DNA of 64,000 nucleotides from Gluconacetobacter dulcium (GCF_014174165.1 NZ_JABEQN010000016.1:53755-117754); one strand, 5' to 3'; counted from the stretch's first letter, positions 9,873-19,196 are shown. A program made the numbers and translations. The notes: generated from the letters alone by a model not told the origin.

Positions 9873-12416
9873 TCAGAATTCGGCCGAGATCGTGCCATAA
9901 AATTCGCGCGGCGCCGCGACGAACAGATTGGCATTGTCGTCACCCGAAACCGACGCCGCGCCATAGACACCGCCGATATAGTTCTTGTCGAACAGGTTGG
10001 TCACCCCCAGCGTGGCCTTGAGATTCTGCGTAAAGCCGATCTTGCCGAAATTATAGGCCAGGTTCAGGTTCGTTACCCAGTAGGCCGGGATGGACTCGTC
10101 GTTGAGATAGGTCATGGGCCGCGAGCTGATATAGTTCGCATTGAAATTGAACATCACTTCACGCCAAGTATAGTTCAGGTTCGCCTTATACATGAACTTC
10201 GGATAATAGACCTGCCGCTTGCCCTTCAGGCTGTATGTGGCACCGCTGTAATTGATCGAACGGCTCTGATATTCCGCATCGTTCCAGCTGAAGCTGTTGG
10301 TAATCTCCAGCCCCCGCACGGGGCGGATCGTCGCCATCACGTCCGCGCCGTTCATGGTCTCCCGCCCGACATTCAGATAGGCGCTATGCGCCGTCGCCGA
10401 ACTGCCTTCGGTAATGGAGGCCAGACGGTTGTAATAATCGGTATGATAGAAATCGACGCTGCCCGAGAAGAAGCGCGAATCATACCGATAGCCGACAATG
10501 TAGTTCCAGGTCCGCTCCGGACGCAGCACGTTCTTGTTCGCATCGAACACCTGCTGCGCGCTCTGCCTGGAATTGCCCAGGCCACCCCATGCCGTACTGC
10601 TCGATGTCTGCGAGTAGTAGTCGTAGGCGCGCATGTTCTCGGCAATGTCCCAGTAGAATTCGTGATGATCGAGAAAATGATAATCGAAGTTGAAATGCGG
10701 CAGAAAGGCCGCCGAAGCGGTCAGCGTGCCGGTCGCGGCATGCCGATAATAGGTGTTCCAGCCTTCGGCATCGAGTTGGTCGGTGAAATCGTGCTTCGTT
10801 CCGCCATGCGTCGTCTGGGTCAGGGACTTGAACCCGGCCAGCAGGGTCATGCCGGGGATGATCGTCCAGCGATCCTGCAAAAAGAACTGAAAGGTATTGG
10901 TGTTGTACGTATCGTCGTACCACGTATGCGCCTGGCTGGGCTTGAAGTCCGAATTCCAGTTATGCGCGTCGTGCAGGTAATCTTCATACAGGCGCGAGTT
11001 ATAGATCCACTGGTTGTTTTCATACCACAGGCCGGTCTCGATATGGTTGTTGTGCGGCGCCTCGATCGAGACTTTCTGCGTGAAGCCCAGCCGGCGCATG
11101 GCCGCATGGGCCATCCCCAGCGCCATCGGCACCCCCGAGACCGTGCCATCGGGCTGCAACGCCGGCACGCCATAGCTGGGCGAGGTCACGAAGTTATTGG
11201 TGCCGCCATGGATGGCGCTGCTGACGTCGCCATAGGCCACGGTATCCGAAGAGACATTCCTGAACAGATCGAAATGCCCCGTAACCGCCGACAGATAGGT
11301 GCGCTGCACCTGAGAGGCATCCCAGGCATAATCGCCGATCTCGTCATTGGACAGAACGCCCTCATAACCCGGCGGCACGTCGCTGGTATATTGGGCATAA
11401 TAGGCCCAGAGCTTGGCCTTTTCGTAATCAGGCTTCAGATAGGTCGAATAGCGGCCCATCTTCTGCCACATGTTCTTCGTCATGGTCAGGTAATTGCCCT
11501 GCGTGAAATTACCATATCCGAAGAAGGCGGTTATCCGGCCCCGGTCGCCGACCGGCTGCACGACCTTGGCATCGGCCTGCAATTCGCTTTGATAGCCCTG
11601 CCCTTTCCACATATTCGTTTTGGTGCGGGCGAAGGAGGCGTAGAATTTGGTGCCGGTCGGGTTCAGGATGCCGCTGTCCACGCGCCCATAGGTGCGATAG
11701 GCATTGTAGCTGCCGAATGTCTGGCTGATCTTGCCCCCGGCCTTGTCCTTGGGGTCGGAGGTCGTATAGGTCATCGCCCCGCCGAGATTCTGCGCCGAGA
11801 ACGAATCCAGCGCCCCCGCCCCCTGCGACATCGTCAACCCGCCCAGATCATCCTGGATCATCGCCTGGGTAATCGACACGCCGTTATAGTTGGCGAACCC
11901 CTGCGTGCCCAACGGAATGCCGTCCAGCGTCGCCCCGATCTGCATCTGCGTGAAGCCGCGCACATAGAACGTATTGCCGTAGGTATCCAGGCCGAAGGCA
12001 TCGGTCGAGGTAAAATTGGCCCCCGGCGTGGTCATGGCCAGTATCTGCATCGGGTTCGTGCCGGCAACAAAACGATCCATCACCGCGCGGGTAACCGCCA
12101 CCTCGGCACCATGGCTGCGCACGCGCGACGCCTGGACCTGGATCGCTTCCGGATCATCATGCCGGGCCGGCGCCGCGCGGCGGGGGTGCGCCGCGACGGA
12201 ATGCCGCGCGGCCCCGGTGGCGGCACCGGTGGCGGCCACCGGGGCCACCGCGCCCTGATGGGCCTTCTTCCCATGCGGCTTGTGGGCGGAGGCCGTTTTT
12301 TCGGCGGCGCCCGCCGAGGAGAGAGCCGAAACCACTGCAAGGCCGGCAATCGCCGTCGTGCGAAGCAACCCGGCCCTGACACGAGGCCCCTGCGTCGACC
12401 ATTGCCGAACTTTCAT
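9873..12416 (-). CDS. TonB-dependent outer membrane receptor
   Basis: An 847-residue outer-membrane importer. A signal peptide (LLRTTAIAGLAVVSALSSAGA) follows a basic start. Next comes a His/Ala/Lys-rich low-complexity stretch of about 60 residues (HKPHGKKAHQG ... HPRRAAPARHDD), then the plug (NTFYVRGFTQMQIGATLDGIPLG) and a barrel ending in aromatic-acidic FYGTISAEF. ATG 12416 is chosen for the GGGAGAGAG ribosome binding site just upstream. It is the first gene of a minus-strand group with the ester hydrolase and a second receptor. A Fur-like palindrome lies about 100 bp upstream. The His-rich segment might bind metal, which is inference only. Confidence 0.88.
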   Translation of the reverse strand: MKVRQWSTQGPRVRAGLLRTTAIAGLAVVSALSSAGAAEKTASAHKPHGKKAHQGAVAPVAATGAATGAARHSVAAHPRRAAPARHDDPEAIQVQASRVRSHGAEVAVTRAVMDRFVAGTNPMQILAMTTPGANFTSTDAFGLDTYGNTFYVRGFTQMQIGATLDGIPLGTQGFANYNGVSITQAMIQDDLGGLTMSQGAGALDSFSAQNLGGAMTYTTSDPKDKAGGKISQTFGSYNAYRTYGRVDSGILNPTGTKFYASFARTKTNMWKGQGYQSELQADAKVVQPVGDRGRITAFFGYGNFTQGNYLTMTKNMWQKMGRYSTYLKPDYEKAKLWAYYAQYTSDVPPGYEGVLSNDEIGDYAWDASQVQRTYLSAVTGHFDLFRNVSSDTVAYGDVSSAIHGGTNNFVTSPSYGVPALQPDGTVSGVPMALGMAHAAMRRLGFTQKVSIEAPHNNHIETGLWYENNQWIYNSRLYEDYLHDAHNWNSDFKPSQAHTWYDDTYNTNTFQFFLQDRWTIIPGMTLLAGFKSLTQTTHGGTKHDFTDQLDAEGWNTYYRHAATGTLTASAAFLPHFNFDYHFLDHHEFYWDIAENMRAYDYYSQTSSSTAWGGLGNSRQSAQQVFDANKNVLRPERTWNYIVGYRYDSRFFSGSVDFYHTDYYNRLASITEGSSATAHSAYLNVGRETMNGADVMATIRPVRGLEITNSFSWNDAEYQSRSINYSGATYSLKGKRQVYYPKFMYKANLNYTWREVMFNFNANYISSRPMTYLNDESIPAYWVTNLNLAYNFGKIGFTQNLKATLGVTNLFDKNYIGGVYGAASVSGDDNANLFVAAPREFYGTISAEF

Positions 12417-12518
12417 TTTCTCTCTCCCGCCAGACGCGATACATACTGGTGCGGCCATCCTCTGGCCCGGCCACAAGGCTGGTATCAGAGGCGTCCTGCC
12501 GCGCTAACTATTTGTTCT

Positions 12519-12533
12519 GAATAATAATTATTC
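12519..12533. promoter_or_regulatory. 7-1-7 palindrome, Fur-like operator candidate
   Basis: A perfect inverted repeat GAATAAT-A-ATTATTC in an A+T-rich block about 100 bp upstream of the TonB receptor start. Its 7-1-7 layout and A/T core resemble Fur boxes (TGATAAT-N-ATTATCA). It could equally serve another Fur-family regulator such as Irr, or be a chance A+T palindrome. Confidence 0.45.
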
Positions 12534-12836
12534 GCTAACGTAACATTACGGTAAAATAATATTGGCGGTCAACGATCTAAAAAATCCTCCTGCCATAACC
12601 CGAGGTTAAGGGCGGCTGGCAGCGGAATGTGTCACCACGGCGGAACATTCCGGCTTCGCGCCGTTTCCGCCTCTGATGCCATGGGCAGCACGCCATTTCG
12701 CCAGATCGAGGATCGCCACCAGTTCGCCGCGCAGGCGCGCATGAACCCCGCCCAGCTTCGGGCCGGGCGTCAGCACAATGCCGCGCATGACGGGCACGAA
12801 TGGCCTGCGCCACCTCCCTGCCCCTGCCGGTCTCTC

Positions 12837-12978
12837 AGAGCCTGACCGAACATGCGCGCTGGCGGCGTGTCCCCCGCGCGTTTCCTGCGCGTCGGTGCTC
12901 ATGGCCATCAAAGCCACTGCGCTCCGATGCGCGAAAACACATTTCGGGCGCCCCAGCCCACATGTTCGATCAGGCTCT
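12837..12978. repeat. MITE-like or structured repeat, copy B, with 18 bp inverted ends
   Basis: Ends 12837-12854 and 12961-12978 pair at 17 of 18 positions. The inner block 12852-12941 closely matches 401-489 of copy A. Between copies the arms differ in a compensatory way: GGACATG with CATGTCC in A, GAACATG with CATGTTC in B. The pairing is therefore conserved even where the bases are not. Confidence 0.75.
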
Positions 12979-13164
12979 CGCAGCCGAAGCGGCTACTGAC
13001 GTTGATCCCAACCTCGCCGCGACAGACGCCACAGACCCCGCACGTCATCAGCCCGGACAGCGACGAGGCGGACCGCTTCCGCATTGCGATGCACGGAGCA
13101 TCGGGTTCACCGTTGAGAATTTCCTAGTTTGATTTTGATTTTGGCGTCTTTTAACGTCTCAAAC

Positions 13165-13746
13165 ATGCATTGTCATACTGACCCGCGTCAGCGGCCAGCT
13201 CAAACCCTTTCGGGAATATCGCCAGGTTATGGCTTTCAGGACAACAGTTACCAAACGTACACCTCCCCGAGAAAGCGGCGTCGCCGATTGGTACAAGGGC
13301 GCAACTTCACTGATTCCTATGAGGTCGCATTTCCTCCCGCCTCTACGGTCGATATGCGCGTGATCGCACAGTCGGTTTTTGGAAAGCCCACGCTCTGGTT
13401 CCGCGCGCTGCTCTTTATCCGCGACATGGTGATGGCCCGTTTCAACGTCAAAACCTCGTCCGATCTGCGCTATTCCGGAAACGAGGATAAAATCAACTTT
13501 TTCTCGGTTCTCGCGTCTCACCCCGACGAAATCGTCCTGGGAGCAAATGACAGACACCTGGATTTTCGTCTTTCTCTGCTCGTCCAGCGAACCGTCAATG
13601 GTCCCTCCCGCCTCTCGGCGACGACCGTAGTCCACTGCCACAATCAACTGGGCCGGATCTATATCACGGTGATCGCACCGTTTCACCGCATGGTGGTTAT
13701 TTCGAACCTTCGCCGCGCCGCCGCCAATGGCTTTGGGCATGAGTAA
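13165..13746 (+). CDS. DUF2867 family protein
   Basis: A small protein of unknown biochemical function; DUF2867 domains also occur at the C-terminus of NAD-dependent epimerase-like proteins. Recognisable family features are FTDSYEVAFP, the stretch VIAQSVFGKPTLWFRALLFI, then DEIVLGANDRHLDFRLS, HCHNQLGRIYITVIAPFH and a final basic helix. The domain fills roughly residues 45-190. About 40 N-terminal residues before it are basic and not typical, so the true start may be an internal TTG near 13285. ATG 13165 is chosen as the first ATG. An equally long minus-strand frame (13159-13896) is rejected because only the plus frame has family features. Confidence 0.7.
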   Translation: MHCHTDPRQRPAQTLSGISPGYGFQDNSYQTYTSPRKRRRRLVQGRNFTDSYEVAFPPASTVDMRVIAQSVFGKPTLWFRALLFIRDMVMARFNVKTSSDLRYSGNEDKINFFSVLASHPDEIVLGANDRHLDFRLSLLVQRTVNGPSRLSATTVVHCHNQLGRIYITVIAPFHRMVVISNLRRAAANGFGHE

Positions 13747-14066
13747 GTAGCCATCGTCAAAAAGCCAGACAATCAGAGCGCCAAGGAAATTAACCAGCCA
13801 GCAAGCCAGAAAGCCAGCAAAAAGGACTGATAACGATCTTGGTCGGACACTCACGCGTTGCGACGTGACATTTTGGAAATTGCCGCGACGCCCCACGCAT
13901 GTTGCGCCACATCACCCACCGACTCTGACATGGGTTACCCCTCGCATATCGCCGGGAGCAGCCCACGCTTCTTGCAGCATGCCTACCCCACGACTTTGGC
14001 ATTGAAACGCGGGACAAGATGCTGAATTTAATAGGAAAAAAGTGCTGTAGTTCGGGGTGGGAAATT
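13747..14066. other. Intergenic region with no gene seen
   Basis: 320 bp between the convergent DUF2867 and TonB receptor genes. A+T content rises here, as in the receptor gene that follows. I see no ORF with coding character, no clear terminator hairpin and no repeat beyond a short run of CCAGCAAGCCAGAAAGCCAG. Confidence 0.5.
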
Positions 14067-16670
14067 TCACCAGCTATAGGTCAGGTTGCCATACACGCGC
14101 CGCCCTTGGCCTAGGTAACATTGGTTTGTACCACACGATGCAGTGTAGTATTTATTTGTGAGATTTGAAATGGCTAATTGTGCTTTCAAACCTTTAAGGG
14201 ACGAAATCGCTCTTCCAAAGTCGTAGTGTGCTCCAACGTCAAACAACACATAAGCGGGTGACTTAAAGGATTCGACGCTATCGATGTACGTAAATCCGAC
14301 GTACCGTGCTCCCCAATTCACTCCAAAACCGTCAAGAATATTTTTCGGAAATGTATAATCAAAAAAGCCCGACACCATATTGCGAGGGACGTAAGGAACA
14401 GACATACCAGACTGAGAAATAGCAGCGCCGTAACTCGCTCCCGTGTACGGGTTAAACCGTCTCGCCTTTCTATTCGTGGTGGCGTATCGAACATCCGTAT
14501 AGCTGTATGATGCTATCAGCCGCAGATCCTTTGTAATGTTTGCATTGGCTGACACTTCAAAACCTTGAGACCTGACTCGGCCTGCATCTGCGCTAAAGTT
14601 CGTATGAACCATGTCCTGAATCAGATAATGGTCTTCATCGATACGAAAGGCTGCGGCTGTCAGCAGAATGTCTTTATCAGGAACTTTATATTTCAGCCCA
14701 GCCTCAAGCTGGCGTCCTGTCAACGGTGCGAAAGGTTGCCCCTGCCAATTCGTCGAGTTTTGCGGAACAAACGACGTTCCATAACTGAAATAAGGCGTCA
14801 GTCCGAAATCGAAATTATAAATTATGCCTGCCCTCCATGTGAACGCGCTCTGTGGTTCCGGGCTTTTTGAGAAGTTACTCGCCATAGAGACGCTTTTATT
14901 CCCGGCGTTTGAAAAGTTTGTCGTTCTTGAATACGTCTTATAATTCACCCAGTCCTGCCTGCCTCCGAGCAGAATGGATAACTTCTGCCATTTAATCTGA
15001 TCCTGAAAATAGACACCTTCCTGAAAATAATCACTCCGGGCAAAAGAGCGGCTACCAACGCAGTGGGCTGACGCCGCCGTGCTGTAGCAAGGCGTATAAA
15101 TGGGGTTAGGATTGTAGATACTGACTGGCACACCTGATGTACCCTGGGTGTAGTCAATCCACCACGGCAAGGTGTAGTGATATTGTTGGAAGTCCGACCC
15201 AACGACCCATGTGTGATGAAACGGACCGGTTGTAATCTTGCCATCAAGGCGCGTATCGAGCGCGACAGTTTTGTGCGTTTCTATCCACCAGTTGGGTTGC
15301 ACATAGACAGTATTAGGATCGCCAATCCCATTATAATATATGTTTTTCGCGTTATATTTGCTGTTTTCATACCTAAAAACCTGGCTGAAATTTATATATT
15401 GGTTAAATTTATGGTGAAACTGATATTCGAACATAGCATCACGTTCGCCCTGCGTATTCCAGTTGGGCATCCCTAAATAGGTATGCCTTGCTATTCTTCT
15501 ATATCCGTCCGCAATTAAAGTCCCATGCAACGGATAATAGGAACTATTTGTTCCGTCTCCAGGCGAATACATATAGCTTCCGATAAGCGTCAATGCTGTA
15601 TTTTTATCGATATCCCAAGTTAACGAAGGCAAGACACCAACGCGATGATATGAGATGTGGTCCGTTTGGGTGCCTTGGGTGACACCAATCGCGGCAATAC
15701 GATAACGGACGTTCCCCGATTTTGTTATTTTGCCACTGAAATCAAAAGTCGCCTCATAGCGGCCCCAGTTTCCGAACCCGAGTGAAACATTATGGATAGA
15801 AGTTTCGGTTGGTTTCTTCAGTGACTCCCCGATCATTCCCCCAGGTGTCAGCTTGCCGTACATTACCGAAGCGGGGCCGTTGACTGCTTCGATACGCTCA
15901 AGGAATGTCGGTTCGCCGGCACTTTGACTATAAGTCAGCAAGCCATCGACAAACTGGGTGGTACTAAATCCTCTTTGCCTGAATGCATTAACATTTCTTC
16001 CGGCCGATCCGGCATTCGCCGTGCCCATCGCCCCCGAATATATACCGGGGGTATATTTGAGCGCGTCCTGCACACTCTGAGGCTGCTGATCCATCATTTG
16101 CTGTTTTGTGATAACATAGATAGAATTGGGGATTTCAGTAATCGGCGTATCAGTCTTCGTTCCGGCCATCGTGTTTGCGGCAACGTAGCCAACACCCGGT
16201 CCTGTAGGATCCTGATGTGCAATAATGCCCCCCACACGGACAGGACCGAGCGTGATAGTGGCGGAAGCTTTACTCAAGATCACAGTATCGCCGCTTATCC
16301 GGGGAGCAAGACCCGTACCCATGAGGAGGCGGTTCAACGCCACGTCGGGTGCCATAATGCCGCTCACGCCGGGTGAGCGGACGTTTCGCGTGAGTTCCCC
16401 CGCCGCGACAGTCTGGAAATGCGTAACGCGGGAGAAAGCGGCCAACGCTCCATCCACGGACTGCGCGGGAATCGCGAAGGAAAAGCGCCTCGCCTCAGAC
16501 GCAGCGCCAGAGCGTGAAGCAACCGAACCGCGAATACCCTGTGCATTCGCAACAACGGAGGTGAACCCCGAAGCGCCGCAGAGCGTCGTTGTCAGGAGCA
16601 GTCGCACGGTGAATTTTCTGGCTTGTGTCCTATAAATTCCGCGCCCGTTCGAGGTCTCGTGCACCTGCAT
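14067..16670 (-). CDS. FecA/FpvA-type TonB siderophore receptor with STN signalling domain
   Basis: An outer-membrane ferric-siderophore importer that also signals through FecR to a FecI sigma factor. From ATG 16670 it has 867 residues: a signal peptide ending near VVANAQG; an N-terminal STN domain (roughly residues 55-140; FAIPAQSVDGALAAFSRVT, then LNRLLMGTGL); a plug with TEIPNSIYVITKQQM and FRQRGFSTTQFVDGL; and a barrel ending GNLTYSW. In-frame ATGs at 16694 and 16736 are alternatives; none has a strong ribosome site. The gene is clearly poorer in GC than fecR, fecI and the flanking genes, which suggests a different origin. The STN domain together with fecR-fecI upstream makes a cell-surface signalling system. 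Confidence 0.9.
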   Translation of the reverse strand: MQVHETSNGRGIYRTQARKFTVRLLLTTTLCGASGFTSVVANAQGIRGSVASRSGAASEARRFSFAIPAQSVDGALAAFSRVTHFQTVAAGELTRNVRSPGVSGIMAPDVALNRLLMGTGLAPRISGDTVILSKASATITLGPVRVGGIIAHQDPTGPGVGYVAANTMAGTKTDTPITEIPNSIYVITKQQMMDQQPQSVQDALKYTPGIYSGAMGTANAGSAGRNVNAFRQRGFSTTQFVDGLLTYSQSAGEPTFLERIEAVNGPASVMYGKLTPGGMIGESLKKPTETSIHNVSLGFGNWGRYEATFDFSGKITKSGNVRYRIAAIGVTQGTQTDHISYHRVGVLPSLTWDIDKNTALTLIGSYMYSPGDGTNSSYYPLHGTLIADGYRRIARHTYLGMPNWNTQGERDAMFEYQFHHKFNQYINFSQVFRYENSKYNAKNIYYNGIGDPNTVYVQPNWWIETHKTVALDTRLDGKITTGPFHHTWVVGSDFQQYHYTLPWWIDYTQGTSGVPVSIYNPNPIYTPCYSTAASAHCVGSRSFARSDYFQEGVYFQDQIKWQKLSILLGGRQDWVNYKTYSRTTNFSNAGNKSVSMASNFSKSPEPQSAFTWRAGIIYNFDFGLTPYFSYGTSFVPQNSTNWQGQPFAPLTGRQLEAGLKYKVPDKDILLTAAAFRIDEDHYLIQDMVHTNFSADAGRVRSQGFEVSANANITKDLRLIASYSYTDVRYATTNRKARRFNPYTGASYGAAISQSGMSVPYVPRNMVSGFFDYTFPKNILDGFGVNWGARYVGFTYIDSVESFKSPAYVLFDVGAHYDFGRAISSLKGLKAQLAISNLTNKYYTASCGTNQCYLGQGRRVYGNLTYSW

Positions 16671-16861
16671 TGCCTTTCGCCGTCCTACCGTCATGATGTC
16701 GAACGAGTGATGTTCACTCGCAATTGCATCTCTCATTCGTAGTGACGACGGAATTCGACGGTTTCGGAAAATGCGCCTCGATTTTTTTTGAGAAAATCAG
16801 GCTATGACGAAGCAGGACTCTATAACGCTTTACGTTTCAACCACATCTACGCGCGTGGGGT

Positions 16862-17827
16862 TCAGTACAACACCGTCACCCACGGTGTCACACGCAAGCC
16901 ACGCAATCCCAGGGCCTCCTGAAGCGCGGGAAGCGCCGTGCTCCCTGTTCCGACCGTAAACGTGCCGGAGACGGGTCGATCCCGACCGCTCAGCGTCGCC
17001 AGCACAAGGCGGCTTCCCTCATAGCGATTGAGTTCCGCGATCACCTCCCGCAAAGGCCGTTGTTGGAACACGAGGGTTCCCGTGCGCCACGAGCCGATGG
17101 CCGAAACATCGACCTCCTGCATCCCGCCCAACCCGTCGCGGCCATACGTGACGCCCTGACCGAGGGTCAGGCGAAGATGATCAGGCGGCAGCGCCGAAGA
17201 AGACCCGACGGAAACATCGACGGCCCCCTCCGCCACCGCGACGGTCGTGGTCTGATCCAGATGGCGCACGTCGAAGCGCGTCCCGACATCGGTAATCTGT
17301 CCATTGCCGGACCACACGCGGAATGGGTGCCGGGCGTCATGGCGGACCGCGAACCACGCCTCTCCATGCAGCAGGGCCACGCCGCGTCCCTCGCTGTCCG
17401 GCAGCAATCTGAGCGCGCTGTCGGTGTCAAGGATGACCGTCGTGCCATCAGCCAGAGCGATCGTTCTCCGTTCGCCGTGTCCGCTCAGGTAATCCGCGCG
17501 AAAACGATCCGTCCATGATGATGGCGCCTGAACGCCAACCGTCACAGCGATAACGATCCCCCCGGCGGCGAGAACCCGCCGGCGCAGGCGACGGGAACGA
17601 CGGCCCGCCGACGCGGCCGCGTGAACCGGCGGCCGGGCCAACGTCATCCTGATATCGGCGGCAAAGGTCTGGACCTCCTCCCACGCCGCCTCGTGATCGG
17701 GGCTTTGAGCGCACCATTGCCGGAAGGCGCGTCGATCCGCCTCGGTTACGCTGTCACCGTGCAGGCGATGATACCATTCATTCGCCTGATCGAAGAGATC
17801 GCCTGAAAGATGCTCATTATTCCGCAT
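16862..17827 (-). CDS. fecR: FecR-type anti-sigma/signal transducer
   Basis: An inner-membrane protein that receives the ligand signal from the STN domain of the neighbouring receptor and controls the FecI sigma factor. The 321 residues comprise an N-terminal cytoplasmic domain (roughly 8-55; NEWYHRLHGDSVTEADRRAF and SPDHEAAWEEV, the DUF4880 pattern) and a basic stretch followed by one transmembrane helix (about 82-100). A FecR periplasmic domain follows (TIALADGTTVILDTDSALR, HGEAWFAVRHD, PFRVWSGNGQITDVGTRFDV), then a C-terminal secretin/STN-like part (FTVGTGSTALPALQEALGL). It lies between fecI (upstream, 117 bp) and the receptor, the classic order. Confidence 0.93.
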   Translation of the reverse strand: MRNNEHLSGDLFDQANEWYHRLHGDSVTEADRRAFRQWCAQSPDHEAAWEEVQTFAADIRMTLARPPVHAAASAGRRSRRLRRRVLAAGGIVIAVTVGVQAPSSWTDRFRADYLSGHGERRTIALADGTTVILDTDSALRLLPDSEGRGVALLHGEAWFAVRHDARHPFRVWSGNGQITDVGTRFDVRHLDQTTTVAVAEGAVDVSVGSSSALPPDHLRLTLGQGVTYGRDGLGGMQEVDVSAIGSWRTGTLVFQQRPLREVIAELNRYEGSRLVLATLSGRDRPVSGTFTVGTGSTALPALQEALGLRGLRVTPWVTVLY

Positions 17828-17944
17828 ATCTACCTGTCAGGCCGGCAGGGCGGCCGGACGCCGTTTTCTTTCTTTACTTGTTAAGCGCTACGAGACTCAA
17901 GAACGGTGCGTGTCCATGTGCGTGCGCACGTCACGAGCCGAGCG

Positions 17945-18448
17945 TCACGCGCGTTCGCGAGCATGCCGGCGGCAGGCCTTCATGCCGTCGCGCAGGTGAT
18001 ATTCGACCGTCTTGAGGTCCATGCCCCGTTCGTGGGCGATCTGACGATAGCTGCGTCCGTCCAGATGGAAGCGGACGAAAATCTCACGGGTGACGGGAGG
18101 AAGAGCGGCGATCGCCTCGCTCAGGATCGTGTGACGGTCTGTTTCCGCCTGCGTCGCTTCGGCATTGGGGGTCGATGAAGGATGCTCGGGATCAAGCTCG
18201 CCGCCGTCGCGTCCCCATTCGCGAAAGGTGCGGCGATTGTAGTCGATCATGATGTTCGCGGCAGCCTTGAAGAGAAGATGCGCCGGTTTTTCAACGGCGT
18301 CGGGCGCAGGCAGCCGGACGAGCCGGAGGAAGGCATCCTGCACCACGTCGCCGACCTGCTCTGGGTCGGTGCATCTCTTTCTGGCCAGCGCCTCCAGTTT
18401 GCGGCGCTCGTTAAGAAAGAGATCGGAGAGGGTCTTGCTCCAGGACAT
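17945..18448 (-). CDS. fecI: FecI-type ECF sigma factor
   Basis: An extracytoplasmic-function sigma factor expected to direct RNA polymerase to the receptor gene once FecR relays the ferric-siderophore signal. The 167 residues hold sigma region 2 (roughly 15-80; ARKRCTDPEQVGDVVQDAFLR and LFKAAANIMIDYNRR) and region 4 (about 105-160; LPPVTREIFVRFHLDGRSYR, then ERGMDLKTVEYHLRDGMKACR, the helix-turn-helix). ATG 18448 is preferred; the frame can be extended to a GTG at 18496. First gene of the fecI-fecR-receptor unit. Confidence 0.92.
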   Translation of the reverse strand: MSWSKTLSDLFLNERRKLEALARKRCTDPEQVGDVVQDAFLRLVRLPAPDAVEKPAHLLFKAAANIMIDYNRRTFREWGRDGGELDPEHPSSTPNAEATQAETDRHTILSEAIAALPPVTREIFVRFHLDGRSYRQIAHERGMDLKTVEYHLRDGMKACRRHARERA

Positions 18449-18897
18449 TCGACGACATAACTCACTCGGGCTGACGTAAGCTTTTGACGGTCCCACCCAG
18501 CGGAAACGACAGAGGATCGAGACACGGATCTTACGTTAGACGAGTTAAGAACCAATCTCAATATATGACGTTGCCCGACTGCGTCGTCCTGCATTGCGGG
18601 TGACGTAACCCTGACGGGTGGCTCGTTATGTCGAACGAGACATTCCGCGCAATACTTCATGCCACTATAGCGCGGCACGTACGCATCCCATCCTGAACAA
18701 TACCGACACCCCGAGAAAGGCGACGACGTTCAGACAGTAATAATGAGCGCGTGATGACAGAAGGGATTGCGGAGGGGCGCAAGATCCGATGCCGCGACCG
18801 GAACCGCCAATGCGAGAACCCTTTGCCGGAGACAGAACCACCCCGGTGCAATCATGAAAAGTCCAGAGTTTCCCCGGCCAGCGGCCCGAACCATTCC

Positions 18898-18937
18898 AGA
18901 GCATTTCCACCGAAAACCGGTTCGATGGAAATGCTCT
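18898..18937. repeat. Palindromic hairpin element
   Basis: A perfect 12 bp outer stem (18898-18909 with 18926-18937) plus a 4 bp inner stem (18911-18914 with 18921-18924). A TTTTT run occurs a few bases later on the plus strand. It lies far from any gene end, so it may be a repeated extragenic palindrome instead of a terminator. Confidence 0.5.
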
Positions 18938-19023
18938 CGTTGAGTCTTTTTACCCGCATCTTCACCGGTTCGAATGCACGCATTCAAACAGGCCCCGCTC
19001 CAGTCATTGCGAAATGACACCGA

Positions 19024-19073
19024 AATAACACCAACCGGAGCCAGCACCAATAACACCAACCGGAGCCAGCACC
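19024..19073. repeat. 25 bp unit in tandem, two copies
   Basis: AATAACACCAACCGGAGCCA and the next five bases occur twice in a row with no mismatch (19024-19048 and 19049-19073). No gene lies here, so it looks like a recent slippage duplication. Confidence 0.8.
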
Positions 19074-19196
19074 AGAAACGCCGATAGCACAGGGAAGCGT
19101 GGCACCAGCCAGCCGCTTGCCCTGGCGCCGAACCGCCATCAGCCCGCTGTCAGCACGGCGTGGAAACAACCTCCAAACGCACCCCGCCCATGAGGA

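Larger units (their letters stand above)
12417..13164. other. Intergenic region with promoter, Fur-like palindrome and repeat copy B
   Basis: About 750 bp between the TonB receptor and the DUF2867 gene. It contains an A+T-rich promoter-like block (12505-12565), the Fur-like palindrome and the 142 bp inverted-repeat element, all listed separately. The remaining 12600-12830 and 12980-13130 show no gene I can support; the frames there are discontinuous and without homology I recognise. Confidence 0.5.
18449..19196. other. Intergenic region between fecI and the P450 gene
   Basis: About 750 bp without a supported gene. It must contain the fecI promoter near 18450-18600, an A+T-rich stretch. It also contains a hairpin (18898-18937) and a 25 bp tandem duplication (19024-19073), listed separately. 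Short frames on both strands overlap each other and show no conserved pattern. Confidence 0.5.

Noticed and set aside
8056..9900. 614-codon plus-strand frame opposite the ester hydrolase
   Set aside because: Arg/His-rich shadow; the minus strand has catalytic residues and a signal peptide.
10386..12524. 712-codon plus-strand frame opposite the second TonB receptor
   Set aside because: Shadow frame without recognisable domains; the receptor is certain.
13159..13896. 245-codon minus-strand frame opposite the DUF2867 gene
   Set aside because: Only the plus frame shows the DUF2867 pattern (DRHLDFRLS, HNQLGRIY); the minus frame has no domain.
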